Origin: Neopestalotiopsis rosae | Taxonomy: Eukaryota > Ascomycota > Sordariomycetes > Amphisphaeriales > Sporocadaceae | Direction of reading: 5' to 3' | Length of the DNA: 64,000 nt | NCBI GenBank assembly: GCA_023078685.1 | Contig: JALGAS010000001.1 | Coordinates: 6,634,001 to 6,698,000 of the forward strand | Shown: positions 42,666-53,194 of the stretch, in pieces | How positions within the stretch are numbered: position 1 is the stretch's first letter | Layout of the letters: each line of letters starts with the position of its first letter | Made by a program: the position numbers and the translations under genes | Notes under the pieces: generated by a model | What the model was told of the DNA's origin: nothing | Database searches by the model: none | The model's input: only the letters and a program-made list of their open reading frames with translations

Positions 42666-44567
42666 TTACTGTTCTAGTCTCACCTGCGCATATGCCATGG
42701 GGATATATTTTTCCTCAAGGGCAGTCCGCATGACCTTTTCTGCGTTTTGAGGGTTAATTCTCTCCTCTGCGCCCAGCCTCAGCATACGCCCAACCAGGAA
42801 CATCAGTTTTCCTTGAGGATACTGCTTCGACACCATAAATTGTTGCACAACATGCTCCTGTCCTTCGATTGCAGAGTCTGCCAGTTCGGCATACTCCTCA
42901 TCGGATAACTCATTGAACCACATGTTTTCCGACTCAATGGCGTCGGAAACGCTAGCATACAGCGAGGGAACGTTGCCTCGAAACACTACCCAAAGGAGCT
43001 CCTTGGCAACCTTCATGGTAATCTTTTGTTGGTGAAGGAAGAGCAAAATATCAGCCAAATGGTCGACCGGAACACGCTGGCATTGTCCGTCAGCAGTGAA
43101 TCCGAGATCCGAAACTGAATCGTCATGAGGATTAGCCGTGAGACGTCCAAGTTCGTGAAGGATCCAATTTGCAGCCAATTGGAAGCAGGCGAGGTTCGAC
43201 GCTGCTTCAGCGGGTAGTCTGCTTGTCAAAGCATCAATAACGTTCCAAAAGTACTCGACTCTGTTGCCACCATCCAGAGCGACGAGCGAGAGCGCGTCTT
43301 TCGGCGTGAGCCCAAACTCGTGGACCAGCTCATCAACTTCAGCATCTGGGAGCTGGCCCAGTGTGCTCCGTAAGTTATTGACCAAGTCCTGGCCAATGAA
43401 GAGCGGCGATAAGTCCGGATCAGGCATGTAACGATAGTCGACTTCGCCTTCCTTGCCTCGAAGTCTCCGAGTCTCCGTCGAGCCAATAGACCAGCCACGA
43501 GTCTCTCCCTCAATGTTCCCGCCTGCTTCGAGGACGGCAATTTGCCTGTCGCGCTCAGCAATGATGGCGTCCTCGACAGCTTTGAAGCTGCTCAGGTTCT
43601 TGATCTCGGTGCGTGTTCCTAGAGGAGCGTTGGGGTCACTTGTTCTCCTAACAGAAACATTGACATCAGCTCGCAGTCCACCCGCCTCCATACCGGATAC
43701 ACAAGAGTCGACAGCATTGAGAAGGATTTGAATCTTGCGCACAAAGGCAGCGGCTGTCGCAGGGTGGTGGATGTCTGGGTGTGTAATGATTTCGATCAAT
43801 GGCACACCAGTTCGGTTAAAGTCGATCCAGTGCGTGTTTTCCGCCTGTGCCATTGTTTTCGCCGTATCTTGCTCCATTTGAACCTGCTTTATCCCCACCC
43901 GTAGACCATCGCCATCCTCTAGAGCTATCCCGTCTCTTGGCTGAAGAGTAATGTGTCCATCGCGCGCAAAGGGCTCGTAGTACTGCGTTATCTGGTATCC
44001 CGATGGCTGATCCCAGTGAAAGTAGTGTTTCCTGTCAAAACGGCTCGTCGGTTGTATATCGCAGTTTAGGGCCAATGCAGCTCGAAGCGCCGGAATCAAG
44101 GTCTCCTTCTGAAAGAGTGGCTGACTTCCGGGAGTGGCAAGATCAAAGTATGCAACATGGCTATTGGGCTCGTCATTGAATGAGGTGGCGGCAGGAGAGA
44201 AGAGTTTCCTGGCCGTGTTGAGTTGTGCGTGGATCTCGATGCCCACCGTCAATTCCCAACCCTCGACCACCTGATTGTTGGCATTCTTCTTTTTCTTCTT
44301 TCCGGATGCCTTTGCCTTCTTTGCCTCGTCCTTCAACTGTTTTCGGAGGGGCACATGAGCTGCAGCGGTCGAGGATAGTGCTACAGCGGCGCCAGTCGGG
44401 GCTTGCGTTTCAGTGTGGACGCATCGCGAACTCGAAAGAGCAACAGGGACTGAGACTGGTCGTCGAGCTGATGCTGCTGTGGCTTGAAAGGATCGCAGAC
44501 AGCCGCGCCTCGTCACTTGGCCGTGCAGCAAGTATTTGCTGAGGGTAGCGGTCGATAGGCGAGGCAT
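42666..44567 (-). CDS. PET112: Glutamyl-tRNA(Gln) amidotransferase subunit B, mitochondrial
   Basis: Subunit B of the mitochondrial GatFAB-type complex that converts Glu-tRNA(Gln) into Gln-tRNA(Gln). Single exon, 633 residues, ATG at 44567. The first 45 residues are Arg/Ser-rich (targeting sequence). The GatB core starts near 105 with WELTVGIEIHAQLNTARKLF, followed by FDLATPGSQP, then DRKHYFHWDQPSGYQITQYY, IDFNRTGVPLIEIITHPDI, and SVRRTSDPNAPLGTRTEIKN. The tail has the YqeY-like tRNA-binding domain (about 480-625). A Lys-rich insert lies at 80-100. Nothing broken. Confidence 0.96.
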   Translation of the reverse strand: MPRLSTATLSKYLLHGQVTRRGCLRSFQATAASARRPVSVPVALSSSRCVHTETQAPTGAAVALSSTAAAHVPLRKQLKDEAKKAKASGKKKKKNANNQVVEGWELTVGIEIHAQLNTARKLFSPAATSFNDEPNSHVAYFDLATPGSQPLFQKETLIPALRAALALNCDIQPTSRFDRKHYFHWDQPSGYQITQYYEPFARDGHITLQPRDGIALEDGDGLRVGIKQVQMEQDTAKTMAQAENTHWIDFNRTGVPLIEIITHPDIHHPATAAAFVRKIQILLNAVDSCVSGMEAGGLRADVNVSVRRTSDPNAPLGTRTEIKNLSSFKAVEDAIIAERDRQIAVLEAGGNIEGETRGWSIGSTETRRLRGKEGEVDYRYMPDPDLSPLFIGQDLVNNLRSTLGQLPDAEVDELVHEFGLTPKDALSLVALDGGNRVEYFWNVIDALTSRLPAEAASNLACFQLAANWILHELGRLTANPHDDSVSDLGFTADGQCQRVPVDHLADILLFLHQQKITMKVAKELLWVVFRGNVPSLYASVSDAIESENMWFNELSDEEYAELADSAIEGQEHVVQQFMVSKQYPQGKLMFLVGRMLRLGAEERINPQNAEKVMRTALEEKYIPMAYAQVRLEQ

Positions 44568-45881
44568 TTTCTGGTGAGCAAGTCACGATCACAACCTCTA
44601 TTCAGGGTCGAGCGATTCAGGTGTCGCTTGCTGGCGTTTCACAGCTACGCGATTGTTCAAAGCTGGCGAAACTCCAACGGCACAGAAGCTTTCAATTGTT
44701 TCTCGGCCCAGTCGCAACAGCTCCCCGACAGTCCCCTGCCACCACTAATGACCCCACTGAAGGGACCCGCTAAGGTGCGCTGGGCCATCTCGGGAGCTAC
44801 CGATATGCTGGCCAGTGATGGCCTGGATTGGATTGGGTTCACGAATTAAGGTGTCGAATTGCCGAGATCAACTCTCCTCGCATACGAAAAGAACCTAATA
44901 ATAAAACCGCCTCGCCATTTGGACCTGCATATATAAGTGCACCTGCATAGAACTACTCAACCTAGTCTCTGCATGATAAAAACGATCGGGTCATTATGAT
45001 GAGTTACTTGACTATCTGGGCCTTTTACAAAGAGCCCACTGCTTGTGGCTGAGGTACGGTACTTATTAACCAAGACACACCGACGGCCGGCGACGAGTAT
45101 TCCGCTTTTGAATCTAGTGGTAATATACCAAATGCTTCTTCACCACCGAATCACGGACCAGAAACGAGATAATTGTGTAGTGCTGGGATCACCCACATAC
45201 ACCCGTATACACCAATAAATGGCAGATACCATGCACCCGTCCAGTAGTTGAAAGATAACAGGTCAGAGGATCGGAAGGCTTGGTTGGGGTGGAAGGATCC
45301 GAAAAGCCTGATCTCAAGTACCATGTGACCACATATCACCACCTCTCTATTCGGCAGTACCCCTCCCCCCTTCTCAGCCGTGTGTCACCACCACCTCGTC
45401 AGGTGAAAGTCGCTGTGGCTCTGAAACACTGCAGACTCCAGCTGTCTGACACCCCTTAGCTACCCAGAAAATCCGCACACTCCAATCGTATGTCGTCACT
45501 GACGGGACGGGTAGTAAATGTGTCTTGATTTCTGAGACCAGCGTACCAAAAATTCTATTGTTCCTGCTCGGGCAACAGAGAAAAAAATGTTCTTCTCACC
45601 ATTTTCACGCCTTTTAATATCTCGTCGCAAACGCATAATGTGTCTGATATCACCATTCTGAGGAGTGTTCACCACTTGCTGGCTTCACTCCAACCAAGCA
45701 GACCTCTACTGATAAGGCCTGCGTCTGCTGACCCTGAGCGCGTGAGAGCCTCGCGCTTCAGCTGAAGCAGACCCATCTATAGGACAGCGTGGCACCAGTT
45801 TACCGATCAGTCAGGCTCATATAGCGACCATCGGCAATCTATTTCAACAGTGACACTAAGAATAAAATCAATAGGGATATC
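44568..45881. other. Divergent intergenic region, no gene seen
   Basis: About 1.3 kb between GatB (minus) and the DUF6594 gene (plus). C/T-rich stretch near 45350-45380. Short frames lack coding character. Confidence 0.55.
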
Positions 45882-47694
45882 ATGGCCACTCTAGCTATAT
45901 CCGAACAAGGTGCCCTGCCGATTGACGTGAAACTTGACGACGTGGTGACAAATGATCATCTTCGGTCGCCGCCAAGTCCTGCATCGGAAAAGCAATCGCC
46001 GAGTTGGAAGAAATCTCATCAGCGACTCATTACCGCCGTACGCCTTGCTGATGTGGTGAACCCGGACAAGGCGCAAGACGTTTTGGAGCAACAAGATACA
46101 TCAGTCATTTCACCTGAGAAAGAAATTTCGATAGACGGGGCGAAGGGAGAAACCGTCATGAAGAGTCCTGTTACAGAGGAGCCAAGTGTTGAGCTACCTG
46201 CGCATGCTGAGTCTCTGAGTACCGAGCTTGAGGGTCCCAGTCTGGTTGATTCAACAAACGAATCAGAAAGCTCGAGTAGCAGCGATTCAACGGTCATCGG
46301 ATCGTCAGACGAAGCAGGAGTCAGCAGAGAGAGGCGTGGTCGGACTCGGAAAAAGTCATCGCAGTCGACAAAATTGGATGCCTTGAGATATTTGGAGTCG
46401 GACTCCTCAGCCGTGTCACTTGATGCGATACGGAATGCGTCGGGTAGCTCGCCATTCGGGCGTTCGTCAATAGAAGCGCTAAATACATCGCCTTCCAGCC
46501 AAAGCAGCACATCGTCTCGCAGTAGTGGCTTCTATAGTGACGGATATGCTGGCGACGACACAGACCGGAGTACGAGCCCAGAACAGAGCCCGTTCAATCG
46601 AGGGCTTCGAATCAGGCCGGGGCCCCCTTACATTGGGCGCCGACACAAGAGCTATGGTACGCCCGAGATGCCAAGAGGGAACGTTACCTTGCCTCACGTC
46701 TCACCAAAAGTTCTCACTTCTCGGATGCTTGGGCAGCCTCATCCGCACGTCTCCAATCTCCCACGAGCCGAGAAGCTGCCCTTGACTGGCTATGAGCAGC
46801 TGGCAACACAACTGTCCAATCAAGGCACCGAGAGCTCAGGACCCCATCTGCGACCCATTTATCGCAGGTTTGAAAAGTTGAATCATCGGTTATTGCTGCA
46901 CCTGCAAGATGAGATTTGCGAGTTGGAAGAGCAGCTGCACAGACTCGACACTGCCGATACACAAACGAGACGACTGCAGACATGTATCATGCCAGCATCT
47001 CGGCGGGCTGAAACTCTGGCAGGCGGCGAGCTTCAGTGGCATAGGACAGACATTCTCGGCAAGATCGGCTTCAAGTTGGAGCAATACAGTGAGTTTGGTT
47101 CGCTGATATTTCGGTGTTATTGATACCTGTGTCGAACCCAGGAGCTGACCTTTTACAGACCGAATTTTAGCATCGTTCCAGGCGACCGAATGCTTCGAGA
47201 CTCCAACCATGGCTGATGTTCACGAGTACCGGGGATACTTGGCAACACATCGCCCGATCGTCGATATAGAAACTCAATTTCTTGACGCAAACGAAGACCT
47301 CATTTGTCTAGGCGACATCTTTGATGGCGGGTACGACGAAGACGCCGCGCCGACTCCCATGCCTCGCCGCGGGTCGATGTTTTCCGAACAGCGGCCGCAA
47401 GAAGATGATCCCCAAGACTATTTCTCTACTACCAATGACAAGGACTCTACGCTAGATGACCCCTATTTGCCCATCAACCTTGCCCTGGCCATCGCCGTTG
47501 TGGTCCCGACCTTGATTTTCAGCATGGTTCCAGGCTACCTCGGACGCATGGTAGTCGTGTTGCTGGTGGGCGCCGGAGTTGTGGGTATGCTCAGAAGAGG
47601 TCACGTAATTGATACCCGCGTGACAAAGGACTTTTGCATCTGCGCAGGAACATATGGTGCCATCATGGCGGTTATTGCGAGCGTTTGTGGTTGA
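45882..47694 (+). CDS. DUF6594 membrane protein with long disordered N-terminus
   Basis: Two exons, 45882-47088 and 47159-47694, with a 70-base intron (GTGAGT donor, TTTACAG acceptor), 580 residues. Residues 1-310 are Ser/Pro/Glu-rich and disordered, including an acidic Ser run (SESSSSSDSTVIGSSDE) and a basic patch (RERRGRTRKKSS). The DUF6594 part begins near 325: HLRPIYRRFEKLNHRLLLHL, then QDEICELEEQLHRLD, and continues across the intron. Two or three hydrophobic helices close the protein (LPINLALAIAVVVPTLIFSM, RMVVVLLVGAGVVGML, and a last one ending AVIASVCG). The family is fungus-specific with unknown role. Confidence 0.85.
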
Positions 47695-48902
47695 TTTTGT
47701 GGCATAATACTGATACCCAGGTTCTTACGGAGTACATGGAAACTGGGATTGACATACTTCTGGGGCAATAATAGCTGGGCCTTACAGCGGTGCATCGAAT
47801 AAGAACAAGGACAAGATGCGCATTAGCTGATCTCTGGGCGTAACAGGATTGGTACTGGGTATAGATTATTGTCAATGTCCAAGTTAATGAGGCGAGAAAA
47901 TTGATAGCCAGACAATATCCAAGGAGGGACTGACCGAACATTTAATACATTACTACATGAAGCGACAAGTACAATGGTCACTGACAGACTATCCCACCGT
48001 ATCTCATGAGGCGCCATTTGCAGAGGCTGCAATAAGCTGGTATTACAAGGGAGTGCTATTGAGAGTGTTGACCGGGCCATTACAATCCAACACCGTGTGA
48101 ATAACATTGAGAAGTATAAATGTGAGAAAATCCATGCGACTGCTTATAGAGTGTCGGTAAGAATGCATCATCGGCGAAAATGAATAAGCGTCACCGGTTC
48201 CTGATACTTGCAAGTTGAATGAGCTGTCGAAAGAAGGGGAAAGATACTATCTCGAATCGAAGAGGGGAAACAAAAAAAAAACAGCAAAAAAGAGCGATGA
48301 CTCTGGATTCGAACCCGAGCCCCCTAACAAAGATCCTCTCGTTAGATCATAGGATATTCACTTTTCACCTGGGTGGCCACTGCACTCGAGAGCTTACCGC
48401 TCGGCCATAGGACCTTTGTGACTTGTGGTTAACAAAGAAGCTCTTGTTTGAAACTATAACACCTCCACATCTTATCCTATATTTTCGTCTCATTTGTTTC
48501 ACAGCATGAAGCAAATTCTTGAGGTCGATATTTACTGAAATTATATCCATGCGCGCGACACAGATTGGGAAGGAACTCAGCCCCACCAATGATTTGTTGT
48601 TGCTGCATAGAGACCTGATCGGGCTGCGCCCGCGGCCAGTTTCTCTTCAGCCTCAACTTTGATGACAAACTCTATAATATTGACCAAAATGACAAAATGA
48701 ATTCATAAAAGACAATAAGGCTTGGTGTTATTGCTCATCTGGTGTTATAAGTACCATTGGGAGGTTTACACCTCTCCGGCTCTTTTCGCTCAACATACCC
48801 CGCCAAAGAACGTCTCGTTCGAGGAAGGAGCATTGGTAAATGAAGAGCGAATAACGAAATACTCGGTTATCTCTGTTGCCCTTTTGCTGGACGTAGGCAA
48901 CC
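47695..48902. other. Intergenic with a Pol III-type element
   Basis: No protein gene supported. Contains the tRNA-like element at 48292-48414. Confidence 0.55.
48292..48414 (-). tRNA. tRNA-like Pol III element, probably a tRNA pseudogene with intron
   Basis: On the minus strand a perfect A box (TGGCCGAGCGG, 48407-48397) is followed about 80 bases on by a perfect B box (GGTTCGAATCC, 48315-48305). A run of six T, a Pol III stop, lies at 48291-48286. A six-base stem CTCTCG/CGAGAG (48392-48387 with 48341-48336) could be the anticodon stem, enclosing 45 bases, enough for a loop plus an intron. A long variable region is possible, as in Ser or Leu tRNAs. Against an intact tRNA: I cannot pair the expected acceptor strands, the D stem is poor, and no U33-anticodon loop is clear. 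Confidence 0.4.
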
Positions 48903-50498
48903 ATGGCTGAAATATCACTTGAGGCTAGGGACAACTATCTAAGCAACCCTCTGTTCTGCGCGGATTGCTCTCACTTGTTTCCATCAAGCTCACAAGCAAC
49001 CAGACATGCCTGCCGAACGGGTCACATGGCAGATCGGTATTGCGAATTGTGTTTAGAACTATTCCAGGACAAACAGTCTCTGGGGCGACATGAAACGAAA
49101 TTCCACCCTCGGACTAACCAATCTGCACAATCATTGAATAGCTCTTCCAAAGAGCAACAGCCCAAAGCTCCAGTTGCCCCCCAACAACAAACACCAGCCT
49201 CGGACTACAAACGCCCGGTTCCATCAAACAAAGCCTTGCCAACAGCAAGTCCTCTGGTACTGCCAGACGTGACAGCTACAAACAGTCACCAATCAGTGGT
49301 CCTGCCCATCATGCCTCATCGCCAAGAGCGTCGAAAGCAGCAAGAGCGTGGCAGCCCCTACGCTCAGTCCCTGACGACTGCAATCATTCCAACCCGCCAG
49401 CCGACAGCGGATCTTGTTGGACAGACCTCCAATCCAGATAATCAAGTCAACAAGATCAAAGGTAGCAAGATGCCCGGTAAACTTATCGAAGGTAGATTAA
49501 TCCCAGCTCTTCTGACCCAGCCCAATGTTTTGACTAACTCAGCTGCAGACGCTCCCAAGCAATCCAAGCCGCTTCAATTCTTGCCTCCGCCTCAATACCC
49601 GGCTGTTCAGTGCACGATCACTAGCCAGGTCATGTGGGGTGACAACAATTACAGCTTTTTCTCTCAATCGGAGAACTTGTTCGAAGCCCTCCGATTGAGA
49701 CGTCACGGACAGGACCGCCTAGGCCGCAAGAATATCCTCACCCGAGAGAATTTTGATTCCTGGTCTGAAATGCGTCTCCCAGAAGGCGTCGAACCAGAGG
49801 ATTTCTTGTGCGCCCCTCCGCCATCGAATCACCCTGCTCGACAGGTTGTGGCCATGGACTGTGAAATGGTTGGCGTCTTCGCTGGCGGACCAGAAGAGCG
49901 CAGAGAAAGAAGCGAGTTGGGTCAAGTCTGTGTAGTCGATGTCTTGAATGGTGAGATCCTCATGAACAAGCTAGTTCTCCCTGCAGAAAGGGTCATGAAC
50001 TGGCGCAAGAGATTCAGTGGCCTTTCGTACCCCTTGATGCTTCAAGCCGGCAAGGAAGGCAGACTTCTTTACGGATGGGAAGCAGCTCGCGAGGAGCTTT
50101 GCAACTACATTAATTCTGACACAATCATCATCGGCCACAGCCTGGAGAACGACCTCCATATGCTGCGTCTGGCTCACAGCAACATTGTGGACACTTCCGT
50201 CCAAACCGCAGAGGCTGTTTTTGGCAACAAGGAACGATTTGAGAGAATCTGGAAGCTCAAGGACCTAGCCAAGGCACTTCCAAAGATCACCATACAGAAC
50301 AGTAGACAGGGACATGACTGCGTTGAGGACACATTGGCCACGCGTGAGGTGGCTTTGTGGGCTATCTGCTTTCCCGAACAGCTTGAAGCCTGGGCTTCGC
50401 AGATGAGAACTGACTTGGAGAAGAAGAGAATCGAGCGCGAGAAGAAGCTCAAGGAGCAGGCAGAGAAGAAGAAAGAAGCGGAGAAGGAGAATGCATAG
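48903..50498 (+). CDS. DEDDh RNA exonuclease with N-terminal zinc fingers (Rex4/ISG20-like)
   Basis: 3'-5' exonuclease, probably nucleolar and acting in RNA maturation. Single exon, 531 residues, ATG at 48903. Two C2H2-like fingers at about 19-67 (CADCSHLFPSSSQATRHACR, CELCLELFQDKQSLGRHETKFH). A disordered Gln/Pro/Ser-rich linker runs to about 190. The exonuclease domain starts at AMDCEMVGVF with Asp319 and Glu321, followed by GHSLENDLHMLRL (Asp417) and GHDCVEDTLATREV (His471, Asp476), the full DEDDh set. The C-terminus is a Lys/Glu-rich helix from about residue 500. Compared with yeast Rex4 (289 residues) the zinc fingers and linker are extra, as in other filamentous fungi. Confidence 0.92.
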   Translation: MAEISLEARDNYLSNPLFCADCSHLFPSSSQATRHACRTGHMADRYCELCLELFQDKQSLGRHETKFHPRTNQSAQSLNSSSKEQQPKAPVAPQQQTPASDYKRPVPSNKALPTASPLVLPDVTATNSHQSVVLPIMPHRQERRKQQERGSPYAQSLTTAIIPTRQPTADLVGQTSNPDNQVNKIKGSKMPGKLIEGRLIPALLTQPNVLTNSAADAPKQSKPLQFLPPPQYPAVQCTITSQVMWGDNNYSFFSQSENLFEALRLRRHGQDRLGRKNILTRENFDSWSEMRLPEGVEPEDFLCAPPPSNHPARQVVAMDCEMVGVFAGGPEERRERSELGQVCVVDVLNGEILMNKLVLPAERVMNWRKRFSGLSYPLMLQAGKEGRLLYGWEAAREELCNYINSDTIIIGHSLENDLHMLRLAHSNIVDTSVQTAEAVFGNKERFERIWKLKDLAKALPKITIQNSRQGHDCVEDTLATREVALWAICFPEQLEAWASQMRTDLEKKRIEREKKLKEQAEKKKEAEKENA

Positions 50499-50808
50499 GA
50501 GAATGACATGCAAGAAGACGACTCGATGATTTTGCAGAAGGTCAAAGAGTAGAGCTTGAAGCTCGTTGCGAACGCCTTCATGGTTTTTGGAACGCAAACG
50601 CTGTTGTTCTTCCCGTGCGCATACCTTGTTTCCACATAAGCATGCGTTCACCTTCTCCAAGGCCTGCAATTCCTGTTCTATCAGATGCACTTGGTCTGGC
50701 AAGGCGCTTGCCCATAGTTCTCATGCACATACATGATTATTTTCTTGTCCATAGCATTGACATCCAGCGCTTGAGAATCAGGCCAAGTTACATGCTATTA
50801 TATACTTG
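50499..50808. other. Convergent intergenic region
   Basis: 3' flanks of the exonuclease and NAT genes. No gene seen. Confidence 0.6.
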
Positions 50809-51813
50809 TCACTGAGTCTTTATTTGTGTCCATGTCCCACGTATTGCTTCGATATCTTGGTCGCTGAGATGGATATCAAAATACTTCTTCAGCGCAGCGA
50901 CTCTTTCCTCCTCGCTTTCCAGCTGCTTCTCCAGAACGGTCTCGCCATCTCGCCGCCACTTTAATTTGTTGTTGTCCAGAATCAATGCACCGTCAAAGTC
51001 GTTACCTTTCAGCTTGGCAGCCCTTGAACGAGGATCCTGGTCTCCTTCAGCTTCGGTTTCTCCTTTCACGGTGAATCTAGTCGCTACGACGCGCTGGGTA
51101 AACATTGAAGTGGGACTCTTCCAAGGAGATAAGTTCATGCCACGGATATCCTCCAGTATGAACTCGAAGTCCACAAAACAGTACATTGGCTCCCAGTTTG
51201 CATCGGCGTTGATTCTTTGCTGGTAGATCCAAAGTTTGCATTCCTGGTCGGCATTCTGAGGAATAGGTTCTCGGACAAGTCGCATGCCTGCCGGCGCAAT
51301 CTGCTTTTCCTCCTGTCCAGCGCACAACACCAGCGGCATTGTAGGTCCATTGGCCCCGAATCCAACGTCGACCATGTACTGCGCTCTGCCGATTCGAATG
51401 ATATTTACGCAATGCGAGAACCCGCCATACGACGCCGTGGGGGCCCGGTATACGCGGGCGCCGGCCATGAAGACGCGGAAACCCAGCGACAGCAGCAGCG
51501 TATGCAGCAGAGAGTTGACCTCCATGCAATAGCCGCCGCGGCCGCGCCCGGCGCCTCCCAGGCGCTCCCCCAGGACGATCTTGTCAAAGAGGTGCAGCGG
51601 GTTCACGTCGACGACGCGGTGCCACGAGTAGTGCAGCGTCAGGTTCTCAAAGGGCACCGTGGCCAGGTGGTGCTGTTGCAGAACCCGCAGAAATCTGAGC
51701 TGCTCCTCGTCCGGGCAGTCGGCGACTGAGTACCTGCGCTCATGGTCTGGTAGGGCGATGCGGGTGTAGTAGGCGTCTATTTGGGACTTGTCGAAACGTA
51801 GACGGCCTGCCAT
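50809..51813 (-). CDS. Arylamine N-acetyltransferase (NAT)
   Basis: Cytosolic enzyme that transfers acetyl (or malonyl in some fungal forms) from CoA to arylamines and hydrazines. In Fusarium, NAT homologues detoxify benzoxazolinones from cereals. Single exon, 334 residues from the ATG at 51813 (MAGRLRFDKSQIDAYYTRI), which is where NAT homology starts; an ATG at 51954 would add 47 unrelated residues. The catalytic triad is complete: Cys96 in RGRGGYCMEVNSLL, His134 in GGFSHCVNI, Asp149 in YMVDVGFGANGP. The early PFENLTLHY motif is present. C-terminal lid and an Arg/Lys-rich stretch follow. The first half is more G/C-rich than the flanks. Confidence 0.95.
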   Translation of the reverse strand: MAGRLRFDKSQIDAYYTRIALPDHERRYSVADCPDEEQLRFLRVLQQHHLATVPFENLTLHYSWHRVVDVNPLHLFDKIVLGERLGGAGRGRGGYCMEVNSLLHTLLLSLGFRVFMAGARVYRAPTASYGGFSHCVNIIRIGRAQYMVDVGFGANGPTMPLVLCAGQEEKQIAPAGMRLVREPIPQNADQECKLWIYQQRINADANWEPMYCFVDFEFILEDIRGMNLSPWKSPTSMFTQRVVATRFTVKGETEAEGDQDPRSRAAKLKGNDFDGALILDNNKLKWRRDGETVLEKQLESEEERVAALKKYFDIHLSDQDIEAIRGTWTQIKTQ

Positions 51814-52519
51814 GATGCCGAAAGGTGGGGATTTGGCTCTGGCGTCATGCGGTAGACTTATGTGTCTGATGTGTCTGATCAATGAGTGCTGTATTCGTTC
51901 CAGGTCCCTGCCGACGATACCAAAGGAGTATATGTATACGGGTAATCGGCTCAAAAAAGTATCACTTATATGCGGAATATTAATGTCGTCGAAGGGCGTG
52001 CTTGGCGACCCGCTATTGAGTCATTGATTCTAGTGGCTACTAAGTAGGCCAAGTCCCGAATATTAGTAGGGCAATTCATATCGTGAACATTTGATCTGTA
52101 GTGTTTTTGAGGATTTCACCCAATCGTTAAGTGATGCTTTGTGTAGCCTTTAAGGCTCGGCACATCAAAGAGAGGCTGTTATAAATGAGCCAGAGAGTAT
52201 ACACAGTTTCTCAATTGGTTGCAGAGTTAGAGCTTGGGAATCTTAATAGTTAAAACAGCACCTTTGAGCTAAAAGTCCCGACCTCGGCAGTTAGTGCTTG
52301 AATTGCAACAGACTATTCCGTCACAGAAAGAGTTGCGCCCACCTGACTGGGCAGATTCGAAAGTGAAACGATTTCATAAAGACATCATGTGTATCATTCA
52401 AAACATAGGGTATTGATTATTTGTAAAACTGAAGTCTTTGCGTCCAGTCCCAGCGGTTGTAGCAGGAAAACTTGAACAAGCCCTCAATCGAGCCAGGGGC
52501 ATCAAAAGCCAACGACGCT
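51814..52519. other. Intergenic, no gene seen
   Basis: Promoter of the NAT gene and 3' flank of the glycine-zipper gene. Confidence 0.6.
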
Positions 52520-53194
52520 TTAATCAGAATCAGATGAGCTCGACGACGAACCACCCCGGCTTCTATCCCGCTTGTGGTGCTTGTCCTTTTTGTGTTTCTT
52601 ATCCTTCTTGTGCTTCTTGTCGCCCTTGAAGTGGTCCTCCATCTTGTGGCCGGCAATGGCACCACCAATGGCGCCCAGGATGCCGTGTCCGGCCGCGCCG
52701 CCACCAATAGCGCCCAGCACACCTCCGCCCATGGCTCCGAGGAGACCGCGGTCGCCCTCCTGGCCCGGCTGTCCGCCCTGCTGCTGCTGGCCTCCGTAGT
52801 TGTGCGACGGAGCGCCTTGCTGGCCGTACTGCGGCTGCTGTTGCGAGTACTGGCCGCCGCCTTGGCCGTGCTGCTGCGGGTAGCCGCCCGGCGCGCCCTG
52901 CTGCGAGTACTGCTGCTGAGGCGGGTAGCCTCCCTGGCCGCCGTAGCCGCTCTGCTGGTGCTGCGGCGGGGGCGGGTGGCCGTATCCGGGCTGAGGGCTG
53001 TGGCCCCCGTATGAGCCAGGGGCGGGAGATCCGTAGTAGTTGCCGCCCTGGGGAGGCGGGGGAGAGGCATATTGGTTCTGGGGCGGGTATGGCGACTGTC
53101 CGCCGTGCTGTTGCGGGTAGCCTCCTTGTTGTTGGTTATACCCGTAGTTCTGCTGACCTCCGCCGCCGCCTCCGTAGTAATCACCTGCCGACAT
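52520..53194 (-). CDS. Gln/Gly/Tyr-rich protein with glycine zipper and basic-Ser tail
   Basis: Single exon, 224 residues, ATG at 53194. Residues 1-145 are a low-complexity Gln/Gly/Tyr/Pro stretch with repeated GYPQQ, QYSQQ and YGQQG units, prion-like and probably condensate forming. Residues about 148-186 are a glycine zipper (GLLGAMGGGVLGAIGGGAAG, HGILGAIGGAIAGHKMEDH), which can pack as two short membrane or amyloid-type helices. Then come four KHKKD-type basic units (about 190-210) and a Ser/Asp end. This architecture is common in filamentous fungi but has no firm function. The opposite strand holds a long shadow frame that I reject. Confidence 0.85.
   Translation of the reverse strand: MSAGDYYGGGGGGQQNYGYNQQQGGYPQQHGGQSPYPPQNQYASPPPPQGGNYYGSPAPGSYGGHSPQPGYGHPPPPQHQQSGYGGQGGYPPQQQYSQQGAPGGYPQQHGQGGGQYSQQQPQYGQQGAPSHNYGGQQQQGGQPGQEGDRGLLGAMGGGVLGAIGGGAAGHGILGAIGGAIAGHKMEDHFKGDKKHKKDKKHKKDKHHKRDRSRGGSSSSSSDSD

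Noticed and set aside
48336..48392. Assigning a Cys (GCA) or Ser/Leu anticodon to the tRNA-like element
   Set aside because: Several registers are possible, none has a proper U33 loop on both sides of an intron, so no identity is claimed.
52574..53014. Long plus-strand open frame of hydrophobic Leu/Ala/Val/Arg composition opposite the glycine-zipper gene
   Set aside because: It is the complement of a Gly/Gln-rich coding sequence of high G/C content. Composition is an artefact of the opposite strand.
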